Of a stretch of DNA of 64,000 nucleotides, positions 46,139-55,224 are shown in pieces; position 1 is the stretch's first letter; every line of letters begins with the position of its first letter. Origin of the DNA: Acetobacter oryzifermentans. Lineage in GTDB: Bacteria; Pseudomonadota; Alphaproteobacteria; Acetobacterales; Acetobacteraceae. The stretch is taken from assembly GCF_001628715.1 (NCBI RefSeq), contig NZ_CP011120.1:62001-126000 (forward strand), written 5' to 3'. Below the pieces are notes generated by a model, which was not told the origin of the DNA, did not search any database, and saw only the letters and a list, made by a program, of their open reading frames with translations. The position numbers and the translations under genes are program-made.

Positions 46139-46179
46139 AGCCTGCTGTTTTGTATTCTAAAGCAGCAGGCTGATTTTTC
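46139..46179 (+). terminator. Terminator after marR
   Basis: AGCCTGCTG and CAGCAGGCT form a 9-bp stem around a 15-base loop, followed by GATTTTTC. It lies between marR and the exported protein gene, so the two are probably separate units. Confidence 0.75.
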
Positions 46180-46210
46180 GGCCAGACCAACAAGAAGAAA
46201 GGAACGTTCC

Positions 46211-46657
46211 ATGCGGTTTTCTTCATTTTTTGCCGCAGCTGCGCTTGCGGCATCGGCCAGTTTTATTCCTGTCGCCCATGCTGAAGATGCCATGGGGTCA
46301 CCCACTGCTACGGTTACTATTACAGCGCGGTCAGCCGATCTGGGAGTAGGCTATACATGGGGTGGCGGCAGGCTGCGTTACGGCGGTAAAACGTACAAGT
46401 TTTCTATTACCGGCGGCACAATTGCGGCTGTTGGTTATTCTAAAATTGAAGGAAAAGGCACCGTTTATAATCTGCATCGTTTGTCAGATTTTAATGGTAC
46501 TTATGGCGCTGCTCATGGTGAAGCAACGCTGGGGCAAGGCTTGGGTGGCGCTGTTCTGGAAAACAAGAATGGCGTGCGTATCAAGATTGAAACCATTTCT
46601 CAGGGCGCACGGCTTGCAGGTTCTGCACAGGGGCTGACCTTGACGCTGGAAAAATAA
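46211..46657 (+). CDS. Exported protein of unknown function
   Basis: A 148-residue protein with a clear signal peptide (cleavage probably after VAHA) and AAAGGAAC before the ATG. The mature part is Gly-rich and looks all-beta: VGYTWGGGRLRYGGKTYKF, GTIAAVGYSKIEGKGTVYNL, LSDFNGTYGAAHGEATLG and a final GLTLTLEK. Similar small exported proteins occur in other Proteobacteria, but I cannot name a family with confidence. It converges on the glycosyltransferase gene with a 10-bp gap. Confidence 0.75.
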   Translation: MRFSSFFAAAALAASASFIPVAHAEDAMGSPTATVTITARSADLGVGYTWGGGRLRYGGKTYKFSITGGTIAAVGYSKIEGKGTVYNLHRLSDFNGTYGAAHGEATLGQGLGGAVLENKNGVRIKIETISQGARLAGSAQGLTLTLEK

Positions 46658-46667
46658 AAGATTGCAG

Positions 46668-47693
46668 TTACCACGTGCCAACAGGGTGTTGGCGCGTGCG
46701 TAAAATTGCAAAGCCTGTCCATATAAGTTGCGGCACGCATACAAGTATAAAAGCCGTTATGCTTCCTGCTGTTACAGGCATAGGGGCCACAAAACAGGCT
46801 ACCATTATCCCCCAAAGTGTGAAGGTCCATTCCATGCAAGAAATGGCGGGAGCATATATGCCGCTTCGGTGGAGCACCTGATACAAATGCCCACGATGCG
46901 CCTGTACCAAGGAATGTCCGGCCAGTTTGCGGCGAATCAGCGTGAAAATAACATCATAAATCAACGGAAACAGCAGCGCAGGCCCCACAACCCACCCAGA
47001 GGGAAGCGCAGAATGTGCTGCGACATACAGGGCGGCAGCACCAGCCAGTAGCCCACATCCTTGGCTTCCTACGTCTCCCAGAAAAATGCGGGCATTGGGG
47101 AAATTAAAAGGCAGAAAACCTGCCAAACAAAAAGCCATAAGCAATGCTGGCCAACGTAAAGTTGGTACGCCCAGATAAGTAGCTGCGCCGGCTATACATA
47201 GTGCTGCAATACATAAACAGCCAGAAATCAGCCCGTTTAATCCATCCATGAAATTAACGGCGTTCGTTATAAATATCAGCCATAATACGGAAAGAATGGC
47301 CCCAAAAAGCGGTGTGGGCCAAGGCAGAGTAATGCCTCCGACCACAATGATGCAGGCAGCGGCGCATTGCGCTGCAAACTTAATGGTGGGGGGCCACTGA
47401 TAAATGTCATCAAGCCATGAAACGGCACATAGCAAAAGGGTAGCCGTAGCCAGCGCGCAGGCGGGAAGGGAAAGAAACCGCTGGCCGGTAACATACATAA
47501 GCACCGGTAAAACAGCCGCAAAAGCAAGCATTACACCTATGCCGCCTCCTTTGGGGGTGGGGGTATCGTGGGCACTGCGATGCCCCGGCGTATCCATAAC
47601 GGCAAGCCCGATCATGCCCCGCACAATGCAGGCGGAAAGAATGCAGGCACCTAAAAGGCAGAAAATTGCCACACAGGAAAAAGAAAAAGACAT
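46668..47693 (-). CDS. WecA-like undecaprenyl-phosphate sugar-phosphate transferase
   Basis: Polytopic enzyme of the WecA/MraY family that puts the first sugar phosphate on undecaprenyl phosphate, starting surface polysaccharide units. From ATG 47693 it has 341 residues and about ten helices. Hallmarks are MDTPGHRSAHDTPTPKGGGIGV, AVSWLDDIYQWPP, FITNAVNFMDGLNGLISG, ARIFLGDVGSQG and the C-terminal QAHRGHLYQVLHR. The frame is open for 74 more codons upstream, but that part overlaps the divergent gene and lacks family likeness. The sugar (GlcNAc or another) is not certain. Confidence 0.9.
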   Translation of the reverse strand: MSFSFSCVAIFCLLGACILSACIVRGMIGLAVMDTPGHRSAHDTPTPKGGGIGVMLAFAAVLPVLMYVTGQRFLSLPACALATATLLLCAVSWLDDIYQWPPTIKFAAQCAAACIIVVGGITLPWPTPLFGAILSVLWLIFITNAVNFMDGLNGLISGCLCIAALCIAGAATYLGVPTLRWPALLMAFCLAGFLPFNFPNARIFLGDVGSQGCGLLAGAAALYVAAHSALPSGWVVGPALLFPLIYDVIFTLIRRKLAGHSLVQAHRGHLYQVLHRSGIYAPAISCMEWTFTLWGIMVACFVAPMPVTAGSITAFILVCVPQLIWTGFAILRTRQHPVGTW

Positions 47694-47758
47694 GAAAAGA
47701 CAGTCGTCCGGTTGAGCCGCTTCTAGGATGGCAGGTGCTACGCTATAGGTGCAAGATA

Positions 47759-49789
47759 ATGGCATCACAACACTCTCAGCCCCTACACCGTAATCCGCGT
47801 CTGCGCCCTGTAAACAGGATAGCCGTAAATATCGTGCTGGATGGCGTATTGGCGGCACTTGCTGCACCTCTGGCGCGGTGGCTGGCGGCCCCGCAAGATG
47901 GATTGCTGCATCCACTCTGGTTTCTGGCTGGGGGGGCTATCACGCTGCTTGTCAGCGGGTTGCCATTCCGTATGCCACAGCAATATTGGCGGTTTTCCGG
48001 TGTTTCAGACCTTCTAGGTATTGCTGGAGCCTCCATTGCCAGTTCCGTGCTGTTTTCATGCGGGCTTGTGGCAGTGGGCTTTCCGTTACCTAGCCTGACC
48101 TTTCCCATTATTTATGCGTTGGTTCTGCTGGTTATGCTGGGCGGGTTGCGTGTGGGATATCGTCTGGCGCACAGAATAGCCCTCCGTCGGGCCAACCTAC
48201 GGCGAGTAGTGTTGATAGGGGCAGATACGGTTGCAGATCTGTATCTGCGTGCGCTGGAGCGTAACCCAGAGGCAGGGATTCGTGTTGTAGGGCTTGTGGC
48301 CTTGGGCACGCATCAAGCAGGCCGACGCATCCACAACGTTCCCATTCTGGGGCATGTGGAAGATATTGGTGCCGTTTTAGATCGGTTGGCCAAAAACAAT
48401 ATGCTGCCCGAATCCTTGGTGGTGACAGATCCTTCCTTCCGAGGTCGTGCTCTTACCAATGTGCTGGATGCGGCAGCGGTGCATGGTATCTCAGTATTGC
48501 GCACGCCCGCTTTAACAGATCTTACCCCCGCAGAGCGTGTGCAACTACGGCCTGTACCATTGGAAGACTTGCTCAACCGCCCCCAGGTGCCACTGGATCG
48601 GGAAGGTATGGAACGGCTGGTGGGCAACCGCACCGTTCTGGTTACGGGGGCAGGGGGCACTATTGGTTCTGAACTGGTGCGGCAGATTGCTCTGCTTGGC
48701 CCTAAACGCCTGATTCTGCTTGACCATGGCGAGTTCGAGCTGTGGCAGATAGATGTGGAACTTGCAGATTGTGCCCCTCATGTGCCGCGAGAAGTGGTGG
48801 TGGCCGATGTGCGGGATGAAGCGCGGCTTGATGATGTGATGGCGCGTTTCCGTCCGGAATTGGTGTTTCATGCCGCAGCGCTGAAGCATGTGCCTATTGT
48901 AGAGGCAAACCCGGCTGAAGGATTGTTAACCAATGTGCATGGTACGCGTGTTGTAGCCGATACGGCATCTCGCCACGGGGCGCAGGCCATGGTGGTGATT
49001 TCAACAGACAAGGCGGTGAATCCCTCCAGCCTGATGGGCGCATCCAAGCGAGCGGCAGAAATGTACTGTCAGGCGTTGGACGTGCGTGCCCGTGCATCGG
49101 GCAAGGCAAATGCCATGCGGTGTGTTACCGTGCGCTTTGGGAATGTTTTAGGGTCTACTGGTTCTGTTGTGCCATTGTTCCGCCGCCAGTTGGAACGTGG
49201 TGGCCCACTTACCGTCACGCACCCTGAAATGCGCCGATATTTCATGACAGTGCCAGAAGCGGTGGGGCTTGTGCTGCAAGCCAGTGTGCGCGGCATGCGT
49301 CATACAGATGGCTCTGGCACCGATGACTTACTGAGGCATGGCGGTATTTTTGTGCTGGATATGGGAGAACCTGTCCGCATTGTAGATCTGGCCCGGCAGA
49401 TGATCCGTATGGCCGGTTTGCGCCCTGATGAAGATGTAACTATCCATTTTACGGGCTTAAGGCCCGGTGAAAAACTGTATGAGGAACTGTTTCATGGCCG
49501 GGAAGCCCCAGTGCCAACCGATGAACCCGGCCTGCTAATGGCAACGCCCCGGCTGGTTGATCTGGAGCAGATACGCCAAGAGGTGGATCAGATTACGGCC
49601 TATGCGCGAGAAGGTGATGTGCAGGCTGCTTTGCGTATTCTGGCATTGCTGGTGCCGGAATTCGATCATAACCCAGCAGGAGAGGTGCGTGCCCTGGCGC
49701 CAGAATCTGCGGCGTCTGGTGCTATGGCGGCGGGTGTTGTACACAGCGGACAGGCGCAGGCCGATGGCAATGAGCAGGTGGCATTATGA
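47759..49789 (+). CDS. CapD/FlaA1-type nucleotide-sugar 4,6-dehydratase
   Basis: Membrane-bound SDR enzyme, 676 residues, of the WbpM/PglF/CapD family that makes 4-keto-6-deoxy sugars from UDP-sugars. Four N-terminal helices (about 20-130) are followed by a first Rossmann-like domain (VVLIGADTVADLYLRALE) and the catalytic SDR domain with VTGAGGTIGSE (Gly297, 300, 303), PSSLMGASKRAAEMY and RFGNVLGSTGSVVPLF. It overlaps the following aminotransferase by four bases (ATGA), which suggests the ketosugar product is next aminated. Confidence 0.92.
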   Translation: MASQHSQPLHRNPRLRPVNRIAVNIVLDGVLAALAAPLARWLAAPQDGLLHPLWFLAGGAITLLVSGLPFRMPQQYWRFSGVSDLLGIAGASIASSVLFSCGLVAVGFPLPSLTFPIIYALVLLVMLGGLRVGYRLAHRIALRRANLRRVVLIGADTVADLYLRALERNPEAGIRVVGLVALGTHQAGRRIHNVPILGHVEDIGAVLDRLAKNNMLPESLVVTDPSFRGRALTNVLDAAAVHGISVLRTPALTDLTPAERVQLRPVPLEDLLNRPQVPLDREGMERLVGNRTVLVTGAGGTIGSELVRQIALLGPKRLILLDHGEFELWQIDVELADCAPHVPREVVVADVRDEARLDDVMARFRPELVFHAAALKHVPIVEANPAEGLLTNVHGTRVVADTASRHGAQAMVVISTDKAVNPSSLMGASKRAAEMYCQALDVRARASGKANAMRCVTVRFGNVLGSTGSVVPLFRRQLERGGPLTVTHPEMRRYFMTVPEAVGLVLQASVRGMRHTDGSGTDDLLRHGGIFVLDMGEPVRIVDLARQMIRMAGLRPDEDVTIHFTGLRPGEKLYEELFHGREAPVPTDEPGLLMATPRLVDLEQIRQEVDQITAYAREGDVQAALRILALLVPEFDHNPAGEVRALAPESAASGAMAAGVVHSGQAQADGNEQVAL

Positions 49790-50922
49790 ACGGTTCACAA
49801 AACAGGCCTATCGCTTTTCTTGATCTCGCAGTCCAGCAAAAACGGCTGGAACCCGCATTGCGGCAACGGTTGGAAGCCGTTCTGGCGCATTGTCGCTTTG
49901 TAATGGGGCCAGAGGTTCTGGAGCTGGAGCAGCGTTTGGCCCAGTGGTGTGGCGCGCAAGAGTGCGTGGGTGTTTCCTCTGGCACAGATGCTTTGCAGAT
50001 TGTGATGATGGGGGAACAGATTGGCCGGGATGACGCTGTGTTCCTGCCCGCGTTTACCTATACCGCCACGGCAGAAGTGCCCTTGGTGTTGGGTGCCACG
50101 CCTGTTTTTGTGGATGTTGACCCACAGACCTTCCAGATTGACCCAGAGCACCTGCGCAAGAGCATTCGTGCCGTGCGGGAAGCTGGCAAACTGAAACCAC
50201 GCGCCATTGTTGGGGTGGATCTGTTTGGCCAGCCTGCGCCGTGGGCAGAGTTACGGGCCATTGCGCAGGAAAAAGACCTTTTTCTGCTGGCTGATTGTGC
50301 ACAATCCTTTGGAGCAAAGCTGAATGGTGCGCCTTTGGGGCGGGAAGCCACAGCAACAACGCTATCCTTTTTTCCATCCAAGCCTTTGGGTGGTTATGGG
50401 GATGGCGGTGCTATTCTGACGGATGACCCGGAGCGCGCAGCCCTTTATCGTTCCTTGCGTACACATGGCGAAGGCACAACCCGGTATGAGGTGTTGCGCA
50501 CCGGTATGAACGGACGGCTGGATACTCTGCAAGCCGCTGTACTGCTCGCCAAGTTGGATGACTTTGCGCGAGAACTGACGCGGCGTGAGGAAATTGCCTG
50601 CCAGTATGATGCAGGCCTAAAAGATGTGGTGCAGGTGCCTGCGCGCGTGCCAGATAGCCAGAGCGCATGGGCCATTTATTCCGTGTTGCTGAAAAACAGC
50701 GCCGAGCGTGAGCAGATGCAGGCCCGCCTGAAAGAACAGGGTGTGCCATCAGCAATTTACTACCCGCTGCCGCTGCATAAACAACCAGCCTACCGGGATC
50801 ATCATGATGGTACGGCGTTGCCTGTTTCAGAAGATTTGGCACAACGCATTCTGGCGTTGCCAATCCATCCGGAACTGACAGATGAAGAAGTAGCCCGCGT
50901 TATTGCTGCGGTGCGCGGGTAA
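49786..50922 (+). CDS. DegT/DnrJ/EryC1 sugar aminotransferase
   Basis: PLP enzyme of 378 residues that aminates keto sugars. VGVSSGTDALQIVMM binds the phosphate, LLADCAQSFGAKLNG holds the PLP-ring Asp, and SFFPSKPLGGYGDGGA has the Schiff-base Lys (Lys199). The coupled upstream CapD enzyme is a likely source of its 4-keto substrate, giving an amino-deoxy sugar such as those in bacillosamine-type pathways. No acetyltransferase follows in this window. Confidence 0.92.
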   Translation: MNGSQNRPIAFLDLAVQQKRLEPALRQRLEAVLAHCRFVMGPEVLELEQRLAQWCGAQECVGVSSGTDALQIVMMGEQIGRDDAVFLPAFTYTATAEVPLVLGATPVFVDVDPQTFQIDPEHLRKSIRAVREAGKLKPRAIVGVDLFGQPAPWAELRAIAQEKDLFLLADCAQSFGAKLNGAPLGREATATTLSFFPSKPLGGYGDGGAILTDDPERAALYRSLRTHGEGTTRYEVLRTGMNGRLDTLQAAVLLAKLDDFARELTRREEIACQYDAGLKDVVQVPARVPDSQSAWAIYSVLLKNSAEREQMQARLKEQGVPSAIYYPLPLHKQPAYRDHHDGTALPVSEDLAQRILALPIHPELTDEEVARVIAAVRG

Positions 50923-50938
50923 GAGAAAGATACAGATA

Positions 50939-51403
50939 ATGCGGAAAGAGACGGCTTTTATTATTGGCTTTTTTATTTTTACGCTCAGTACGGCAGCCCT
51001 GATCTGGAAAGTGGCTCTGCCTAACCTCAAGCCGGTTTCCTTTCCGCAAGTGGCAAGTGGTACTTTGGATGTTGGCCCCATGCACCGCACACGCGCTTTA
51101 AGCCCGGATGAAGTAAAGGCGGTGAATGACTGGTTTAAGGATAACAAAGGTGGCTGGGGGCCGTTAACGCGTACGCCGCCATCATCAGGCGATGCCCGCA
51201 TGGTGCTGAACGATGCTCAGGGTAAAGAAGCCTTGGTGCTTACGCTCTGGACAGGTATTAGTGCGGCAGATTGGAACTCCACCGTGTTTGTTGAAAACCC
51301 GGATGGCTCACAGGTGCATTACAGATCGTTTTCCAACAAGGAATTTGCACCTCTGCGGATGATGGTTGACCGTTACCCCTATAAACGATCCAGCTTTCCC
51401 TGA
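50939..51403 (+). CDS. Membrane-anchored protein of unknown function
   Basis: A 154-residue protein 16 bases after the aminotransferase, from ATG 50939 (AGAGAAAG upstream). One N-terminal helix (TAFIIGFFIFTLSTAALIWKV) anchors a periplasmic domain that may be small and mostly beta: RALSPDEVKAVNDWFKDNKGGWGPLTR, LVLTLWTGISAADWNSTVFVEN and YRSFSNKEFAPLRMMVDRY. I know no family. Its place after two sugar genes suggests a link to the same surface structure, but this is only positional. Confidence 0.7.
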   Translation: MRKETAFIIGFFIFTLSTAALIWKVALPNLKPVSFPQVASGTLDVGPMHRTRALSPDEVKAVNDWFKDNKGGWGPLTRTPPSSGDARMVLNDAQGKEALVLTLWTGISAADWNSTVFVENPDGSQVHYRSFSNKEFAPLRMMVDRYPYKRSSFP

Positions 51404-51432
51404 TTTTTAAAAGTGTAGAGTGCCACAAAAAC

Positions 51433-51470
51433 AAAACCCCTTCCACTTATGCGGTGGAAGGGGTTTTTTG
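51433..51470 (+). terminator. Terminator of the sugar operon
   Basis: AAAACCCCTTCCAC-TTATGC-GGTGGAAGGGGTTTTTT has a 14-bp stem and a T run. It sits between convergent units and could serve both. Confidence 0.94.
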
Positions 51471-51498
51471 CTATGAGCTGAATAGCTGTGCCGGAGGG

Positions 51499-52863
51499 CT
51501 AGCCAGCAGGCCTGTCTGTTGCATCAAAACGGAAAGGCTCGCCAATGGCTTTGTCTGCCAGAGTGCCTTCCCACATAACCTGATGACCACGGATAATGGT
51601 GCCAACAGGGCGGCCTGTAATGGTGTTGCCGGTAAAAGGAGACCACCCGCAGCGTGAAGCCAGCCATTCTTCCTTGATCGTCCACTGGGCTTTCAGATCC
51701 ACAATTGTAAAGTCTGCATCATACCCAACGGCAATGCGCCCTTTACGCACCAAACCGAACAAACGCTGTGGCCCTGCGGATGTGAGATCTACCAAGCGGC
51801 GCAGTGTCAGCCGGTGGTGCGCAACGTGGTTGAGCATTAAAGGCAGAAGTGTTTGCACGCCCGGCATGCCGGAGGGAGAAGCAGGATAGGTACGGGCCTT
51901 TGCTTCCTTGCTGTGGGGAGCGTGGTCAGACCCAATGACATCTGGCAAGCCCTGAGAAACCCAATACCACAGGCCGTCACGGTGTGCGCCGGAGCGGATA
52001 GGTGGGTTCATCTGCGCGAATGTGCCAAGGCGGGCGTAAGCGTCTTCCCCCGCAAGTGTGAGATGCTGAGGGGTGAGTTCACAGCTTGCTACATCGCGGT
52101 GCTGGGCAATCAGGGCCAGTTCTGCCGGGGTGGTAATATGCAGCACATGCACACGCCGCCCGGTTTTGCGCGCTAGATGCAGCACACGGGTGGTGGCCCG
52201 TAGGGCTGTTTCATCATCCCGCCAAACAGGGTGGGATGATGGGTCGCCTTCAACCCGTTCCCCCATACGTTCTTTTAGGCGGGTTTCATCTTCGGCATGA
52301 ATTGCAACGCGGCGGCGTCCAGATTTCAGCACACGTTCCAACATACTGTCTTCTGAAACCAGCAGGCTGCCGGTGGAAGAGCCCATAAACACCTTAATGC
52401 CAGCAGTGCCCGGCAATTTTTCAAGCTCACCACATTGGTCGGCATTATCAACCGTGGCCCCTACGTAAAAGGCATGTTCGCACCACATGCGGCCTTTTGC
52501 GCGGGCCAGCTTGTCTGCCACAGCTTCTGGCGTAGAGGTGGTGGGTTTTGTGTTGGGCATTTCAAACACGCCCGTTACCCCACCCAGCACGGCTGCACGG
52601 CTGCCGGATTCGAGGTTTTCATTTTCCTCGGCGCCGGGTTCACGGAAATGAACCTGCGTATCTATTACGCCGGGCAGAATGGTCAGGCCCGTGCAGTCTA
52701 TGGTGCGGGCGGCATCAGCTTGTCCGCCAATGGCGGCAATGGTGCCACCTTTAACGTAAACTGTGGTTTCCACTGTGCCATCAGGCAGTACAACGGAGCC
52801 ACCCTTCAGTGCCAGATCAAAAGGGCCGCGCTGGTCGCCAATAAAAGGGGCAGAAGGTGCCAT
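51499..52863 (-). CDS. pyrC: Dihydroorotase-family amidohydrolase
   Basis: Amidohydrolase of 454 residues, class I dihydroorotase type, closing carbamoyl aspartate to dihydroorotate. The usual metal motif HxH is GVIDTQVHFREPG here, with Gln70 in place of the first His. The carboxylated Lys (GIKVFMGSSTG, Lys157), His189 (AIHAEDE), His242 (HVLHITT) and Asp313 (IGSDHAPHS) are all present. My recollection is that this Gln occurs in related alphaproteobacterial proteins, so it may be a subfamily mark. AAGGA precedes the ATG, and the start lies six bases after gor. No other pyrimidine gene is nearby. Confidence 0.85.
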   Translation of the reverse strand: MAPSAPFIGDQRGPFDLALKGGSVVLPDGTVETTVYVKGGTIAAIGGQADAARTIDCTGLTILPGVIDTQVHFREPGAEENENLESGSRAAVLGGVTGVFEMPNTKPTTSTPEAVADKLARAKGRMWCEHAFYVGATVDNADQCGELEKLPGTAGIKVFMGSSTGSLLVSEDSMLERVLKSGRRRVAIHAEDETRLKERMGERVEGDPSSHPVWRDDETALRATTRVLHLARKTGRRVHVLHITTPAELALIAQHRDVASCELTPQHLTLAGEDAYARLGTFAQMNPPIRSGAHRDGLWYWVSQGLPDVIGSDHAPHSKEAKARTYPASPSGMPGVQTLLPLMLNHVAHHRLTLRRLVDLTSAGPQRLFGLVRKGRIAVGYDADFTIVDLKAQWTIKEEWLASRCGWSPFTGNTITGRPVGTIIRGHQVMWEGTLADKAIGEPFRFDATDRPAG

Positions 52864-52869
52864 AGGGAA

Positions 52870-54267
52870 TTATCCTTCAGCTTTCGGGGTTTCCCGCGTG
52901 CGGGTACGCATGGTCACCAGCTCTTCAGCCGATGTGGGGTGAATACCAATTGTGCGGTCAAAATCTGTTTTTGTCAGTTCGGCCGTTACAGCAATGGCTA
53001 CACCTTGCAGCATTTCTGGTGCGTCATCCCCCAGAATATGCACCCCCACAACCTTTTGGCTTTTTTGGTCCACAACCAGTTTCATCACTGTTTTACGTGT
53101 GCGGCCGGTCAGGGTGTGCCGCATGGGGGTAAAGCGAGTGAAATAAATGTCCACCGCGCCATTACGGGCGGCTTCCTGCTCTGTCAGCCCAACGGTTGCC
53201 AATGGGGGAGAAAAGAAAACAGCTTTGGGGGTTGTGGCGTAGCACCATTGGCGGGCAGGGCCTTTGCCAAACAGGTGGTCAGCCAGATGATGGCCTTCTG
53301 CAATGGCAACGGGGGTCAGGTTGATGCGGTCTGTTACATCGCCAATGGCGTAAACATCCGGCTGGGCTGTTTCACTATTGGTATCAACTTTGATGCGCCC
53401 ATTATCTGCTGTGGTGATGGCTGTATTTTCCAGTCCCAGCGCATCAATTTTGGGCCGACGGCCTGTTGCCATAAAAACGCAATCTGCGCGCAGGTGCTGG
53501 CCATTATCCAGCGTAACCACAAGGTCTGTGCCATCTTTGGTAATGGCGGTGGGGCAGGTGTGGCGGTGCTGGGTAATGCCGCGTGCATCAATGGCTTCTG
53601 CCATGGCGCTGCGCATTTCTTCATCAAAACAGCGCAAGGGCAAATCACGCCTGTACACCAGATCTACCTGAGAACCCAAGCCTGCAAAGATACCGGCAAA
53701 TTCAATCCCGATATATCCACTGCCAATAATAACCACTCGTTCTGGCCGCTGAGGCAGGTGGAAAGCCTCATCAGAGGTAATTGCCAGTTCCTTGCCGGGG
53801 ATATCAGGTTTTACGGGGGTGGAACCAGTGGCAATAACAATGCGTTCTGCCGTAACAGTGCGGGGGGCTTCGTTCGGCGCAAGGGAAGAAGGTTCAATGC
53901 AGATGGTGTGTCCATCTACAAACCGGGCATGGCCGGTTAAGAGCGTAATACCGGCTTTTTCCAGCATGGAGACGTAAATGCCGTTCAGGCGGGTAATTTC
54001 CCGATCCTTGGCGGCCATGAGCTTGCCCCAGTCATGCGTGCCGCGGGTGGATGTCCAGCCAAAACCGTGGCTGTCCTCTACCATATCGCCGTATTCACTG
54101 GCCTGCACCATCAGCTTTTTGGGCACGCAGCCCAAATTTACACAGGTGCCGCCCCAATGTCGGCTTTCTGCAATGGCAACGCGCGCACCGTGGCTGGCTG
54201 CAATGCGCGCGCACCGTACGCCGCCGGAGCCCGCCCCAATAACCAGAAGATCAAAATCATAGCTCAT
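52870..54267 (-). CDS. gor: Glutathione-disulfide reductase
   Basis: FAD flavoprotein that reduces oxidised glutathione with NADPH, 465 residues. The redox pair is GGTCVNLGCVPKK (Cys42, Cys47); VVIIGSGYIGIEFAGIFAGLG is the NADP fold with RRD nearby, and IGIHPTSAEELVTMR holds the C-terminal His-Glu pair. AAGGAG precedes the start. The genes fpr, gor and the dihydroorotase are close and in the same direction, so a redox-linked operon is plausible. Confidence 0.95.
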   Translation of the reverse strand: MSYDFDLLVIGAGSGGVRCARIAASHGARVAIAESRHWGGTCVNLGCVPKKLMVQASEYGDMVEDSHGFGWTSTRGTHDWGKLMAAKDREITRLNGIYVSMLEKAGITLLTGHARFVDGHTICIEPSSLAPNEAPRTVTAERIVIATGSTPVKPDIPGKELAITSDEAFHLPQRPERVVIIGSGYIGIEFAGIFAGLGSQVDLVYRRDLPLRCFDEEMRSAMAEAIDARGITQHRHTCPTAITKDGTDLVVTLDNGQHLRADCVFMATGRRPKIDALGLENTAITTADNGRIKVDTNSETAQPDVYAIGDVTDRINLTPVAIAEGHHLADHLFGKGPARQWCYATTPKAVFFSPPLATVGLTEQEAARNGAVDIYFTRFTPMRHTLTGRTRKTVMKLVVDQKSQKVVGVHILGDDAPEMLQGVAIAVTAELTKTDFDRTIGIHPTSAEELVTMRTRTRETPKAEG

Positions 54268-54327
54268 GGGGAGCGCTCCTTTAATAATGTGTTTTAAGCG
54301 GCGGTATTGGGCATAAAAACGTGTGCC

Positions 54328-55224
54328 TTATCTTTCAGCAAACGCTTTTTCCACCACGTATGCACCTGGGGTGGACATGTTGCCTTCATCAAACCCACGC
54401 GCACGCAGCAGGGCTTCTGTATCAGCCAGCATTTCTGGAGAACCGCAGATCATGACGCGGTCATGTTCCGGGTCAAGCTCAGGAATGTTCAGATCCTTGA
54501 AGATCTTGCCCGATTCAATCAGCTTGGTGATGCGTTCTGTTACGGCAAAGTCTTCACGCGTAACGGCTGGATAATATAGCAGCTTTTCCTTGATATCTTC
54601 TCCAAGGAACTCGTGCTGTGGCAGTTCGTGGCGGATATGGTTGGAATATGCCAGCTCACCAGACAGACGTACAGTGTGTGTCAGAATAACGTGGTCATAC
54701 CGTTCGTAGCATTCCGGATCTTTGATCAGGCTCATGAACGGGGCCAGCCCTGTGCCTGTAGAAAGGAAATACAGGTTACGGCCGGGGCGCAGGTTATCTA
54801 GCAGCAATGTGCCGGTTGGTTTGCGGCCGATCAGCACCGTATCACCCACCTTTACGTGGCGCAGGCGGGATGTCAGCGGGCCGTTGGGCACAGCAATGGA
54901 AAGAAATTCCATTTCATCCGCATAGTTGGGGGATGCAATGGAATAGGCACGCAGCAGGGGCTTGCCGTCTACTTCAATCCCGATCATGGCAAACTGGCCG
55001 TTTTCAAAGCGCAGGCCGGGGTCACGGGTGGTGGTGAAGCTGAACAGGCGGTCCGTCCAGTGATGAACGGTCAGAACCTTGGCAGGGTAAAGGTGCCCGT
55101 ATTCTTTGGTTGGCGGGGCGAGATGCCACACGCCTTCCTGTCCATCAACAGGCAGCAGGCCGCTGGGCACTTCAGAGGCGGACATCCGTGGCAGGATATC
55201 GTTTTCAAGCATGGTTTCAGACAT
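54328..55224 (-). CDS. fpr: Ferredoxin-NADP+ reductase
   Basis: FAD enzyme of 298 residues moving electrons between NADPH and ferredoxin or flavodoxin. The FAD-binding motif is LLRAYSIASPNYADEMEF, NADP binding is at YFLSTGTGLAPFMSLIKDP, and the C-terminal region has DRVMICGSPEMLADTEALL. The extra N-terminus of about 40 residues compared with E. coli Fpr is uncertain; later starts are possible. The 7Fe ferredoxin fdxA in this window is a possible partner. Confidence 0.95.
   Translation of the reverse strand: MSETMLENDILPRMSASEVPSGLLPVDGQEGVWHLAPPTKEYGHLYPAKVLTVHHWTDRLFSFTTTRDPGLRFENGQFAMIGIEVDGKPLLRAYSIASPNYADEMEFLSIAVPNGPLTSRLRHVKVGDTVLIGRKPTGTLLLDNLRPGRNLYFLSTGTGLAPFMSLIKDPECYERYDHVILTHTVRLSGELAYSNHIRHELPQHEFLGEDIKEKLLYYPAVTREDFAVTERITKLIESGKIFKDLNIPELDPEHDRVMICGSPEMLADTEALLRARGFDEGNMSTPGAYVVEKAFAER

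Noticed and set aside
46668..47915. Longer start for the WecA-like protein at 47915
   Set aside because: The extra 74 codons overlap the start of the divergent dehydratase gene and lack a membrane or family pattern.
52435..53940. 501-codon plus-strand ORF opposite gor and the dihydroorotase
   Set aside because: It spans two well-supported minus-strand genes and their junction, so it is a shadow.
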